A DNA stretch of 32,547 bases from Treponema sp. GTDB taxonomy: Bacteria; Spirochaetota; Spirochaetia; Treponematales; Breznakiellaceae. Position 1 is the stretch's first letter; every line of letters starts with the position of its first letter. Below are positions 1 to 7,614 of the stretch, one piece after another. Under the pieces are notes generated by a model, which worked only from the letters and a program-made list of their open reading frames with translations, ran no database searches and was not told the DNA's origin. The stretch is taken from the NCBI GenBank assembly GCA_031272575.1, contig JAISTO010000098.1, forward strand, positions 1 through 32,547, given 5' to 3'. The position numbers and the translations under genes are program-made.

Positions 1-131
1 AGGAAGGAGAAAAGAGGCTTTGAACATAAAATCCTTATGCGACTTATGCGACTTTGCGGTTAAAAATGCGTAAATTCCGCTGTTTTTTGGGATCAGAAAA
101 GTAAATGCTGTTGCCCTACCCCCCCGCCCCC
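1..131. other. Intergenic leader region, AT-richer, possible remnant of the dispersed intergenic repeat
   Basis: No gene is visible here. The stretch is AT-richer than the coding DNA. It carries the direct repeat CTTATGCGA (twice around 36-52) followed by a CTTTGCGGTT string, and near 104-113 a sequence AAATGCTGTTG that loosely resembles the AATGAGAATTGCTG terminus of the palindromic elements further along the window. It ends in C-runs directly before a -35 box. Calling it a degenerate copy of the repeat is inference. Confidence 0.4.
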
Positions 132-160
132 TTGACATCCTGCATTTTTTAAGGTATACT
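132..160 (+). promoter_or_regulatory. Sigma-70-type promoter for the small coiled-coil gene
   Basis: TTGACA at 132-137, a 17-bp spacer and TATACT at 155-160 give a near-consensus promoter. C-runs directly precede the -35 box. The expected start of transcription (about 167) falls inside the Shine-Dalgarno GGAGG at 167-171, so the 5' leader is only about 11 nt. Confidence 0.85.
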
Positions 161-177
161 TAACATGGAGGATGATT

Positions 178-630
178 ATGGAATTATTCAAGATGATTTT
201 TAATGCCGAAAATGTGCGGACGGCGGTGCTTCTCGTTGCCGCGGCCTGTGGGTTCATCTGGCTAAAAACGAAGCTGGTCAAGAGTTTTGATGATAAAATC
301 CATTCGCTGCGCGAGGAGATGAACACACGGTTCACCGCGCAGGGTAATGATATGAACGCACGGTTCACCGCGCAGGATGAAAAAATTGCTTCGCTGCGCG
401 ACGATATGAACGCACGGTTCACCGCGCAGGATGAAAAAATTGCTTCGTTGCGCGGTGACATGAACGAGAGGTTCACCGCGCAGGACGTCCAGATACGCGA
501 ACTAAAGACGAACGATATCGCGCATCTCTACGCGGCCATAGAAGCGCTCATATTCTCGATGGTAAAGAACGCAACCCTCACGGAGACCGATCAACAGTAT
601 ATCAACGACCGGCTGCATTCTACCCATTAG
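178..630 (+). CDS. Small membrane-anchored coiled-coil protein with tandem repeats
   Basis: 150-aa protein of unknown function. Residues about 13-29 (VRTAVLLVAAACGFIWL) form one hydrophobic segment. The rest is hydrophilic and helical, with near-identical 18-residue units of the type MNARFTAQDEKIASLRDD; their heptad-like spacing suggests a coiled coil. The C-terminal part (about 105-150) is non-repetitive. ATG178 is preferred over ATG172 because GGAGG (167-171) lies 6 nt upstream of 178 but touches 172. It is followed 37 nt later by the helicase gene with no promoter visible between, so the two may be co-transcribed. The topology suggests a single-pass membrane protein with a cytoplasmic or periplasmic coiled-coil stalk. 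The family is not recognised. Confidence 0.75.
   Translation: MELFKMIFNAENVRTAVLLVAAACGFIWLKTKLVKSFDDKIHSLREEMNTRFTAQGNDMNARFTAQDEKIASLRDDMNARFTAQDEKIASLRGDMNERFTAQDVQIRELKTNDIAHLYAAIEALIFSMVKNATLTETDQQYINDRLHSTH
319..486 (+). repeat. In-frame 54-bp tandem repeat inside the coiled-coil gene
   Basis: Units start at 319 (shortened, 33 nt), 352, 406 and 460 (diverging after about 27 nt). The copies at 352-405 and 406-459 are nearly identical, differing only near their 3' ends. Each full unit encodes 18 residues, so copy-number changes would keep the frame and alter only coiled-coil length. Confidence 0.9.
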
Positions 631-667
631 GGGGGGGCGGGTGCGGCGTTTGGGGTGGTAAAGCGGC

Positions 668-3600
668 ATGGCGCGAAACAAATACGGTGTAACTCCCTGG
701 GGCGCGTGGTTCGTGGAGGTGCTCGGCACCTACGGGGTCGACGCGCGGCTTGACCGGGGCCGCACTTACGCGAACACCGGCAAAGTGCTCTCGCTCGAAA
801 TAAAAGACCGGCAGGCGCTGGCAAAGGTGAAGGGGCATTCGCGGCCCTTCTACCGCGTCCTGATCGACTTCCCGGCCCTGCAGGACGCGGAAAAAGAGCA
901 GATCTATCGCATCATCGAAGAGGACCCGGCGCTCCTGGGCCGCATCGCGGCTGGGGAACTGCCGGAGGACTTTCTCGCGCGGCTGCGGAGCGCCGGCATC
1001 AACCTTATCCCGAAGCGCTGGCGGGACATGAAACGTGCCTGCAACTGCCCGGATTACGGCGACCCCTGCAAACACATGGCCGCGCTCTACTACATCATCG
1101 CGCGCGAAATCGACGGGGACCCGTCTATCCTCTTCCGGCTGCGCGGCCTCGACCTGGGCGCGCGCTTCGGGGCGGCCGCCGTGCGCGCAATCGCGCCCCC
1201 CTTCGAGGTAAAGACCCGCGCCCTGCCCCGCGAGGGGCAGGGCCTGCCTCCGGAAATCCCGGAACTGCCGCTCTGCGCGGAACTGGTCACGTCCCTGCTG
1301 CCGCCCGCGCCCTCGTTCAGCGAGCGGGACTTCGCGCTCACCCTGGGGGAGTTCTACCACCACGCGGCCCGCTGGGTCCCCTGGGATGACGCCGCCTTCG
1401 CGGACGAGGATGCGCCCGACACCCTCGAACACAGGTGGTCGCGGTCACGGTGGCGGGCGCTCTGCGAGGCCCCCATGCCAGGCGCCTTACCGACTCTGCG
1501 GCAGGAGGCCGTGGACGGTACCGTGAGCGAGCATGGGCTCTACGAGGCCTTCCTGCGCTTCCGCGCTTTTTCGCGGCCCGAGGGCTCAGTCTCGTACCGC
1601 TTCCTCTTTTGCCTCTTCAAACTCCTCAATGTGATCATCGCGGCGGGGGCCTTCATTCCGGCGGTCTCCCTGCAAAAAAGCCTGCTCCGCATCGTGTGGA
1701 AGCCCTTCGAGACCCTGCCGGAGGTGGAGCGGGCGCTCGCGGCCCTGGCCGCCTTCGACCGCGGCATCTTCCCCATGGGGGACGGCACCCGGGTACTCAC
1801 AGGCCGGAGCGCGGTCGACCTGCTTGCCTCCGCGCTCCTCGGGGAGTTCGTCAAAAAGAACTACTTCGACACGTACCTTTTGCAGAACGGCCCGAAGGGG
1901 ATGGAGTTCCGCGAGTTGTGCGCGCTCTTCTTTCATGGCGACGCGCTTTCAGCCGCGGACCCAGCGCTCCGCGGCCTCCCCCTGGAAATCGACCGCTGGC
2001 TATCCCCCCTGCACATCGATTTTGCCGCCTTCACCTACAGCCTCTCCCTCAAACCCGTGCGGACGGGCAGCGCGGACGAGGCCGGTACCAACGTCACCAT
2101 TGACGATCTTGACAGCGCGCCGGACTTCGACTTGTACATGGAGGTGCGCAAGGGTGATGGGAAGGCCGCGCCGCTCTGCACGGCCGCGAAGCGGGCGGGC
2201 GCGGATACCGTCGCGCTCCTGCGCGCACCGACCGCGCTGTCCAACTATCTGGATGAAATCCGCGCGCTGATCACGCACAAATCGGTGCACCTCTCCGAGG
2301 CACGGCTGGTCAACTTTCTGGACAGCGCGGCCCCGCTCCTTGCGCGCCTTGGGCTTGTCATCAACCTGCCGCGGGCCATGCACCGGGAACTGCGGCCCCG
2401 CCTCGTGCTCACAGGCGACACGAAGGAGCGCCCGAAAGCGGCCGGCAGCCTGGTGAGTTATCTCGACCTCGACTCGCTTGTCGATTTCCACTGGGCGGTC
2501 GCGATTGGGGACGAGACGCTCTCGCCCGCGGAGTTCAAGAAACTGCTCGCGCAAAAACGCGCGATCGTGCGTTTCAAGAACCGCTATGTGCGGATCGATC
2601 CGGCGGAGTTGGCCGGGCTTTTGAAAAAGGCCGAAGGCCCGGCGCCGGAACGCCAGGAACTGCTGAAGCAGTACTTCCTGGGGAACAGCGTCCTCGACTT
2701 CGACGCGGAACGTATCCTCAAGGGGATTTTTGCGGAGCGCCATTTCGAGCGGCCGGCCGGCCTCGCGGCGGAACTGCGCCCCTATCAGGAGCGGGGCTGC
2801 AACTGGATTATGTCGCTGCTGCTCGCGGGCTTCGGGTGCATACTCGCGGACGACATGGGGCTGGGCAAGACCGTGCAGGCCATCACCGCGATCCTGCTGC
2901 TCCGGCAGGAGGGGCTGCTCGACGGGCCCTGCCTCGTGGTCGCGCCCGCGTCCCTCATCGAGAACTGGCAGCGGGAACTGGCGCGCTTTGCCCCCTCGCT
3001 CCAGTGCGCGCGCTACCATGGCCCGGGGCGCACCCTCGACTGCGAGGCGCAGGTGTTTGTGACCACCTTTCAGACCGCGGTACGGGACGCGGAAAAAATG
3101 CGCGAAAGGGTATTTTCATTTTTGATAGTTGACGAGGCGCACCTTTTAAAGAACGCGGAAACGCGGGGCGCAAAAACCGTCCGGACGCTGCGCGCGAAGC
3201 ACCGCCTGGCCCTGTCCGGCACACCGGTGGAAAATCGCCTCGAAGACCTCCGCAGCATCTTCGACCTGGTGCTCCCCGGCTTCCTGGGCAGCCCGGAAGC
3301 GTTCAAAAATGAGTACCGCATCCCCATCGAGGTGCTGCGGAACGCGGAGAAAGCGGAGGCCCTGCGGAAAATCACATCACCCTTTCTGCTCCGCCGCGTC
3401 AAAACCGACAAGGCTATCATCGCGGATCTGCCTGAAAAAATTATCTCCAATGAGTACGCGGCCCTGGAAAAAGAGCAGGCCGCGCTCTACGAGAGCGTCG
3501 TCTCCGAGATGCTCGAGCAGTCCGAGCGCATCGAGGACCCGGCCCAGCGCCCGCTCGTTATTCTTTCACTCCTCACGAGCCTGAAGCAGATCTGCGACCA

Positions 3601-4162
3601 CCCCCGCGTCTACGACAAAGAGAGCCCCGCGGTCTCCACGCTCTCCGGCAAGGCGCTCCTCCTTGTGACGCTCCTCCGCGAGATCCTCGAGGCCGGCGAG
3701 AAGACCCTCATCTTCAGCCAGTACGTGGAGACGCTCGAATGCCTTGCGGCGATTATCGGGGGCGAGATGGGGGAGCGGACGCTCCTCTACCACGGGGGCC
3801 TGAGCCAGGGCCGGCGCGCCGCCGCGGTGGACGCCTTCCAGAACGACCCGGAGCAGCGGATCATGCTCGTGAGCCTGCGGGCCGGCGGCCTCGGCCTCAA
3901 CCTCACGGCCGCGAGCCGCGTGATTCACTACGACCTCTGGTACAACCCCGCGGTAGAAAACCAGGCCACGGATCGCTGCTTCCGCATAGGGCAGAAGCGC
4001 AACGTCTTCGTGCACCGCTTCATCACGCGGAACAGTTTCGAGGAAAAGATTGACGCGATGCTCACGAGCAAAAAAGAGTTGGCCGACATGACGGTATCGT
4101 CCGGCGAGTCCTGGCTCTCGCGGATGAGCCACGCGGAATTACGGGATCTGTTCGGGGGATAA
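668..4162 (+). CDS. SNF2-family DNA helicase/translocase with SWIM zinc finger
   Basis: 1164-aa SWI2/SNF2 ATPase that should translocate on double-stranded DNA; family members remodel nucleoprotein or recycle RNA polymerase. The N-terminal region has a SWIM zinc-finger signature, C125-x-C127-x6-C134-x-H136. The long middle region (about 150-680) has no motif I can name. The C-terminal half has the complete helicase core: Walker A with DMGLGKT at 729-735, DEAH at 822-825, the SGTPVENRLEDL motif, and motif VI QATDRCFRIGQ at 1099-1109. No strong Shine-Dalgarno precedes ATG668; the upstream GGGGTGG is a weak candidate. Length and domain order match SWIM-SNF2 proteins found in many bacteria, where they are usually single genes. 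It is GC-rich like the rest of the chromosome, with no sign of transfer. The exact cellular role is unknown. Confidence 0.92.
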   Translation: MARNKYGVTPWGAWFVEVLGTYGVDARLDRGRTYANTGKVLSLEIKDRQALAKVKGHSRPFYRVLIDFPALQDAEKEQIYRIIEEDPALLGRIAAGELPEDFLARLRSAGINLIPKRWRDMKRACNCPDYGDPCKHMAALYYIIAREIDGDPSILFRLRGLDLGARFGAAAVRAIAPPFEVKTRALPREGQGLPPEIPELPLCAELVTSLLPPAPSFSERDFALTLGEFYHHAARWVPWDDAAFADEDAPDTLEHRWSRSRWRALCEAPMPGALPTLRQEAVDGTVSEHGLYEAFLRFRAFSRPEGSVSYRFLFCLFKLLNVIIAAGAFIPAVSLQKSLLRIVWKPFETLPEVERALAALAAFDRGIFPMGDGTRVLTGRSAVDLLASALLGEFVKKNYFDTYLLQNGPKGMEFRELCALFFHGDALSAADPALRGLPLEIDRWLSPLHIDFAAFTYSLSLKPVRTGSADEAGTNVTIDDLDSAPDFDLYMEVRKGDGKAAPLCTAAKRAGADTVALLRAPTALSNYLDEIRALITHKSVHLSEARLVNFLDSAAPLLARLGLVINLPRAMHRELRPRLVLTGDTKERPKAAGSLVSYLDLDSLVDFHWAVAIGDETLSPAEFKKLLAQKRAIVRFKNRYVRIDPAELAGLLKKAEGPAPERQELLKQYFLGNSVLDFDAERILKGIFAERHFERPAGLAAELRPYQERGCNWIMSLLLAGFGCILADDMGLGKTVQAITAILLLRQEGLLDGPCLVVAPASLIENWQRELARFAPSLQCARYHGPGRTLDCEAQVFVTTFQTAVRDAEKMRERVFSFLIVDEAHLLKNAETRGAKTVRTLRAKHRLALSGTPVENRLEDLRSIFDLVLPGFLGSPEAFKNEYRIPIEVLRNAEKAEALRKITSPFLLRRVKTDKAIIADLPEKIISNEYAALEKEQAALYESVVSEMLEQSERIEDPAQRPLVILSLLTSLKQICDHPRVYDKESPAVSTLSGKALLLVTLLREILEAGEKTLIFSQYVETLECLAAIIGGEMGERTLLYHGGLSQGRRAAAVDAFQNDPEQRIMLVSLRAGGLGLNLTAASRVIHYDLWYNPAVENQATDRCFRIGQKRNVFVHRFITRNSFEEKIDAMLTSKKELADMTVSSGESWLSRMSHAELRDLFGG

Positions 4163-4188
4163 TTTACCGATATATAAACAAGGATGAT

Positions 4189-5775
4189 ATGAAAGAACGC
4201 ATTTTGATACTGGGCGCCGGCTTTTTACAGGGGCCCGCTATTCGCATCGCGCAGGACCTGGGGCTCGAGGTGACCGCCGTGGACGGGAACCCCGATGCCC
4301 CCTGCGCGGCCTGGGCCGATCGCTTCGAGGCGATCGATCTGAAAGACAAGGAGCGCATCGAGGCCCTTGCCCGGAAACTAAAGGCCCTCCCCGGGGGGCT
4401 TTCCGGCGTCATGACTTGCGGCACCGACTTTTCCGCGCCGGTCGCCTGGGTTGCGGAGCGCCTCGGCCTGCCGGGTATACCCTACGAGGCCGCGCTCGCG
4501 GCGTCGGACAAGGCGCTCATGCGGCGCGTCTTCGCGGACGCGGGGGTACCCTCGCCGGCCTTCACCGTGTGCGGCGCCCCGCCGGAGGCCCCGCCTGCCT
4601 TCGGCTTCCCCGTCGTGGTAAAGCCCTGCGACAACATGGGGGGGCGCGGCTGCCGCAAGGCCGGCTCGCTGGACGCGCTCCGCTGCGCGGTTTCCGAGGC
4701 GCTCCCCTTTTCGCGCAGCGGCCGCGTCATCGTCGAGGAGTACATGGACGGCCCTGAGTTTTCCGCGGACGCGCTTGTGTACGACGGAAAAATCACCCTC
4801 TGCGGCCTTGCGGACCGTCACATTTTCTTCCCCCCTTACTTTGTTGAAATGGGGCACACGATGCCCACGAACCTCGAAGCCGGCCGCGCGGAGGCGCTCT
4901 GTCAGGCTTTTTACCAGGGCATCCGGGCGCTCGGCATTACGCGCGGCGCGGCCAAGGGGGACCTGAAACTGACCGCCAAAGGCCCCATGATCGGGGAGAT
5001 AGCGGCGCGGCTCTCAGGCGGCTTCATGTCAGGCTGGACTTACCCCTACTCGTCCGGGGTCGAGCCTATACGCGGGGCTATCCGTATCGCGATAGGCCGC
5101 GATCCGGGCAGCCTCGCGCCGACCCGCGCGTACACGAGCGCGGAGCGGGCCTTCATCTCGCTGCCGGGAAAAATCCGCGCCATTGAGGGAGTCGAACGCG
5201 CGCGCGCGGTGCCGGGGCTGCGGGAGTTTTCGCTGCGGGTTTCGGCAGGCTCCCGCGTCAGTTTCCCGGAAAACAATGTGAGCAAGTGCGGCAACGCCGT
5301 CTCCTGCCGCGAGCGGCGGGACGACGCCATCTTCGCGGCGGAGGAAGCCGCTCGCCGCGTGCTGATTCGCCTCGAAGCGCCTGATCCGGAGACCGCGGCC
5401 TTCCTCGCGAAACTTCCCTCGCAGGCCCCCACGTTCCCGCCCGACGCCTTTTCGGTGTCCTGGCGCTGCATCGAGGCCGTCTCCGCGCTTCCGCCCGAGG
5501 CCCCCGATCTCGCGGAACGCATCGCGCGGGGGGAAAAGCCGCTCATCCTCGAGGCCGCGGAGGTGCTCGCCTCAGGCGCGCGTGACATCGTGGGCCGCGG
5601 CGTGGAGGAATCGCTCGAAAGCGTCCGCGCACTCACGGGCCTCGCCCTGCCGCTTACCGCATCCCCGGGAGGCGCTCCCGCGTTCGCCCGCGGCTTCTGG
5701 CAGGCCCTCCTGCGCGGCGGCTATCAGGGCGCAGCCTACCTGGTGGACCTGCTCGGCGCGCAAAAAGATCCATGA
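4189..5775 (+). CDS. ATP-grasp family carboxylate ligase with C-terminal extension
   Basis: 528-aa protein. Residues 1-100 form a Rossmann-like pre-ATP-grasp domain (start MKERILILGAGFLQGPA). Residues about 105-310 form the ATP-grasp fold: the nucleotide-binding stretch VVVKPCDNMGGRGC, the hinge strand VIVEEYMDGPEFSADAL, and the metal-binding region ending GEIAARLSGG. Such enzymes couple ATP hydrolysis to acylphosphate formation and ligation to an amine or thiol; the substrate cannot be told here. The last 130 residues (after about 400) are an extra domain I do not recognise. The start is supported by AAGGA at 4180-4184. It lies 26 nt after the helicase gene, so it is probably in the same operon. 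Its TGA stop overlaps the ATG of the methyltransferase (ATGA), suggesting translational coupling. Codon use is host-like, unlike the following gene. Confidence 0.85.
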   Translation: MKERILILGAGFLQGPAIRIAQDLGLEVTAVDGNPDAPCAAWADRFEAIDLKDKERIEALARKLKALPGGLSGVMTCGTDFSAPVAWVAERLGLPGIPYEAALAASDKALMRRVFADAGVPSPAFTVCGAPPEAPPAFGFPVVVKPCDNMGGRGCRKAGSLDALRCAVSEALPFSRSGRVIVEEYMDGPEFSADALVYDGKITLCGLADRHIFFPPYFVEMGHTMPTNLEAGRAEALCQAFYQGIRALGITRGAAKGDLKLTAKGPMIGEIAARLSGGFMSGWTYPYSSGVEPIRGAIRIAIGRDPGSLAPTRAYTSAERAFISLPGKIRAIEGVERARAVPGLREFSLRVSAGSRVSFPENNVSKCGNAVSCRERRDDAIFAAEEAARRVLIRLEAPDPETAAFLAKLPSQAPTFPPDAFSVSWRCIEAVSALPPEAPDLAERIARGEKPLILEAAEVLASGARDIVGRGVEESLESVRALTGLALPLTASPGGAPAFARGFWQALLRGGYQGAAYLVDLLGAQKDP

Positions 5776-6773
5776 GCAACAAAACCCTGCTCAACGCAGG
5801 CAAGGCGAAGAATGACGAGTTTTATACCCAACTCCCGGATATAGAGCGGGAATGCGCCCATTACACAGAACAGTTTCAGGGGAAGACTGTTCTGTGTAAC
5901 TGCGACGATCCGGCGGAGAGTCAATTTTGGAAATACTTTCATACGCATTTTTCAGAATTGAAATTAAAAAAACTCATCTCGACTCATTTTGATCCTGAGG
6001 GTACCTACAGGATGGACTACAGCGGGGGCAGCGACGCGCGCTGCGGCATTGGCACAAAAATCTCCATGCAGGGAAATGGAGATTTTAGAAGTAACGAATG
6101 CGCCGGGGTTTTGCGGCAGGCGGATATCGTCGTTACCAATCCGCCGTTTTCGCTCTTCCGCGAATTCATCGCGCAGTTGATAACCTACGGCAAAAAGTTT
6201 CTTGTCATCGGCAACAACAATGCGCTCACGTACAAAGAAATTTTCAGGTTGATAAAAGAAAACAAATTGTGGCTCGGGTACAACGTCAACAAAACAATCG
6301 CGTTTGTTTTGAGCGGCGCTTACCAGGTGTGGGACAGAATAGAAAACGGCAAAAAGATAGGCGTAGTTCCCGCGATTTCATGGTACACCAATTTGACGGT
6401 TTCAAAACGCGCCCTGCCGCTCGCTCTTTCCCGGCATTACGATCCCGCCCTATATCCGAAGTACGATTCTTACGACGCTATCAATGTAAAAAGGGTGACG
6501 GAGATCCCCGCCGATTGGGACGGCAAGATGGGAGTGCCCGTCACTTTTCTGGGGAAATACAATCCCGCGCAATTTGAGATAATTGGGTTAGACAGATATG
6601 TCGACGACAACCCGCGCTTCGGGAGGAGGTTCACGATCAACAATAAAGAGACGTATGCCCGTGTGTTGATCAGGCGCCGCCCCCCGAATGAAAGCGGCGC
6701 GGGCTGCCGCGCTATTGTTTCGCATCCTGCCCGAAACTCTCCGGCACATCCAGGAGTGAATACCCCATCATAA
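5772..6773 (+). CDS. EcoRI-family adenine-specific DNA methyltransferase
   Basis: 333-aa protein predicted to transfer a methyl group from SAM to adenine N6 in a specific DNA site. The catalytic motif is N123-P-P-F126 in VVTNPPFSLFREF. The stretches KNDEFYTQ near the N-terminus, CNCDDPAESQFWKYF and GNGDFRSNECAGVL are typical of the EcoRI methylase family. It starts at an ATGA overlap with the ATP-grasp gene. The DNA is visibly AT-richer than its neighbours, with many AAA, AAT and TTT codons, which suggests transfer. After the expected family end (around YARVLIRRR) it has about 33 extra residues; the last ~20 are read antisense through the 3' end of the convergent gene, as if the native stop had been lost. 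No recognisable EcoRI-type endonuclease lies beside it; the convergent gene is the only candidate partner. Two perfect inverted repeats lie in the 5' third of the gene. Confidence 0.9.
   Translation: MSNKTLLNAGKAKNDEFYTQLPDIERECAHYTEQFQGKTVLCNCDDPAESQFWKYFHTHFSELKLKKLISTHFDPEGTYRMDYSGGSDARCGIGTKISMQGNGDFRSNECAGVLRQADIVVTNPPFSLFREFIAQLITYGKKFLVIGNNNALTYKEIFRLIKENKLWLGYNVNKTIAFVLSGAYQVWDRIENGKKIGVVPAISWYTNLTVSKRALPLALSRHYDPALYPKYDSYDAINVKRVTEIPADWDGKMGVPVTFLGKYNPAQFEIIGLDRYVDDNPRFGRRFTINNKETYARVLIRRRPPNESGAGCRAIVSHPARNSPAHPGVNTPS
5861..5899 (+). repeat. Perfect 14-bp inverted repeat within the methyltransferase gene
   Basis: TTACACAGAACAGT (5861-5874) and ACTGTTCTGTGTAA (5886-5899) are exact reverse complements separated by 11 nt. 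In RNA this is a stable hairpin about 90 nt after the start codon; in DNA it is a dyad suitable for a dimeric regulator. Confidence 0.9.
6057..6086 (+). repeat. Perfect 11-bp inverted repeat within the methyltransferase gene
   Basis: AAAATCTCCAT (6057-6067) and ATGGAGATTTT (6076-6086) are exact reverse complements with an 8-nt loop. It is the second perfect dyad in the same gene, just upstream of the codons for the GNGDFRS and NPPF motifs. Confidence 0.9.
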
Positions 6774-7548
6774 AGAGCGCCGCTTCAAGCGCTCTTATGC
6801 GGTGTTTGGGGGGGTACTTGTTGAACTGCGACCGCGGGGCTTTTTCCAGCACCGCTTCGAGCAGCCAACTTGCCTCGACGGTACGACGGACACGCTGCTT
6901 CCTGCTTGTAAAGGGCGGGAATTTGTACTGCCCTTTGTTCGGATTGTTGTTCCCGGCGAGATTCCCATACCCCCAGGGAAAACTGATGGGATAGGGAACA
7001 GCGCTGAGTTTGTTTTCTTCGCAAAAACTGCGCACGAGCAGACACAAGCCCGCCCCGACTCTGCTCCCGTACATTACGAAGCCGTCGACAAGGAGCGCGT
7101 AGATTTTTATCCACGTCGAATTGGAGTTGACTTCGGTAATGTCCCGCTCCGTGTCGAAGGCGCGCAGGTTGAGAATTTTCACGGCCGTCTTCAACTGCGG
7201 TACCAGTTTGCCGCTGCTCGTGAAACGTTCCGGCTGCCCGAAACGGATTTCCCCCCAGTGGTGAATTGTTTCACAGAGGGCCGCGGTTTTTTTCGCGTCG
7301 TTTTTCGCGAGCGCTTTTTTTAATTCCGCGGAATAGAAATCACGTTCCTTCAGGAACTCCGCGAAATCTTTGTGCTGAAAATCGTACTGCGATACCGCGT
7401 CGAAGAGCGATTCAAAACGCAAAACTTTTTTCTGCCGCTTCATAAGATACGAATGCGGAAACGGCGCGTGTTCCGCATCGAGCCGCTTTGCCATCCAGCC
7501 GATGAAATTCTTCACGACGGAAAGGTCGAGATACTGCTCCCGTGTCAT
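6712..7548 (-). CDS. Unrecognised 278-aa protein convergent with the DNA methyltransferase
   Basis: I do not recognise this family. The protein is soluble-looking, with no signal peptide or clear membrane segment. It has a central conserved-looking stretch (NSNSTWIKIYALLVDGFV, then GSRVGAGLCLLVRSF) and a C-terminal RALEAALFMMGYSLL. No PD-(D/E)XK, HNH or GIY-YIG signature is evident, so endonuclease activity cannot be claimed. The start ATG7548 has a strong Shine-Dalgarno (GAGGAGG, 7554-7560) and its own promoter. Its DNA is AT-richer than the chromosome, like the methyltransferase it faces, and the two 3' ends overlap by 62 bp. Shared composition and tight convergence suggest the pair arrived together. 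It could be the restriction partner, a modification-dependent effector or an unrelated passenger. Confidence 0.75.
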   Translation of the reverse strand: MTREQYLDLSVVKNFIGWMAKRLDAEHAPFPHSYLMKRQKKVLRFESLFDAVSQYDFQHKDFAEFLKERDFYSAELKKALAKNDAKKTAALCETIHHWGEIRFGQPERFTSSGKLVPQLKTAVKILNLRAFDTERDITEVNSNSTWIKIYALLVDGFVMYGSRVGAGLCLLVRSFCEENKLSAVPYPISFPWGYGNLAGNNNPNKGQYKFPPFTSRKQRVRRTVEASWLLEAVLEKAPRSQFNKYPPKHRIRALEAALFMMGYSLLDVPESFGQDAKQ

Positions 7549-7569
7549 AGTTCCTCCTCGATTGATGCT

Positions 7570-7598
7570 ATGTTATCATATTAGAGAAAATGTGTCAA
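7570..7598 (-). promoter_or_regulatory. Promoter of the convergent unknown gene
   Basis: On the minus strand: TTGACA (7598-7593), a 17-bp spacer, TAACAT (7575-7570). A C-rich tract (7601-7609 is nine G on the plus strand) lies 2 bp before the -35, and the element terminus TGAGAATTGCTG (7626-7615) lies just beyond it. The expected leader is about 15 nt and contains GAGGAGG. Confidence 0.75.
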
Positions 7599-7614
7599 GA
7601 GGGGGGGGGAGCAG

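Noticed and set aside
93..476. Minus-strand open frame of 127 codons over the repeat gene
   Set aside because: It is the antisense shadow of the 54-bp tandem repeats, with a repetitive Ser-rich product and no ribosome-binding site.
319..486. Tandem repeat considered as a CRISPR array
   Set aside because: Units are directly adjacent without variable spacers and form an in-frame coiled coil.
620..4132. Several long minus-strand frames opposite the helicase gene
   Set aside because: Long antisense frames are common in GC-rich coding DNA. The products are Arg/Ala-rich, lack family motifs, and the plus-strand helicase is unambiguous.
668..7548. DISARM-like defence island (SNF2 helicase plus methyltransferase)
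   Set aside because: The SNF2 protein is of the common SWIM type with host-like composition, and no DrmA, DrmB or DrmC homologue is present.
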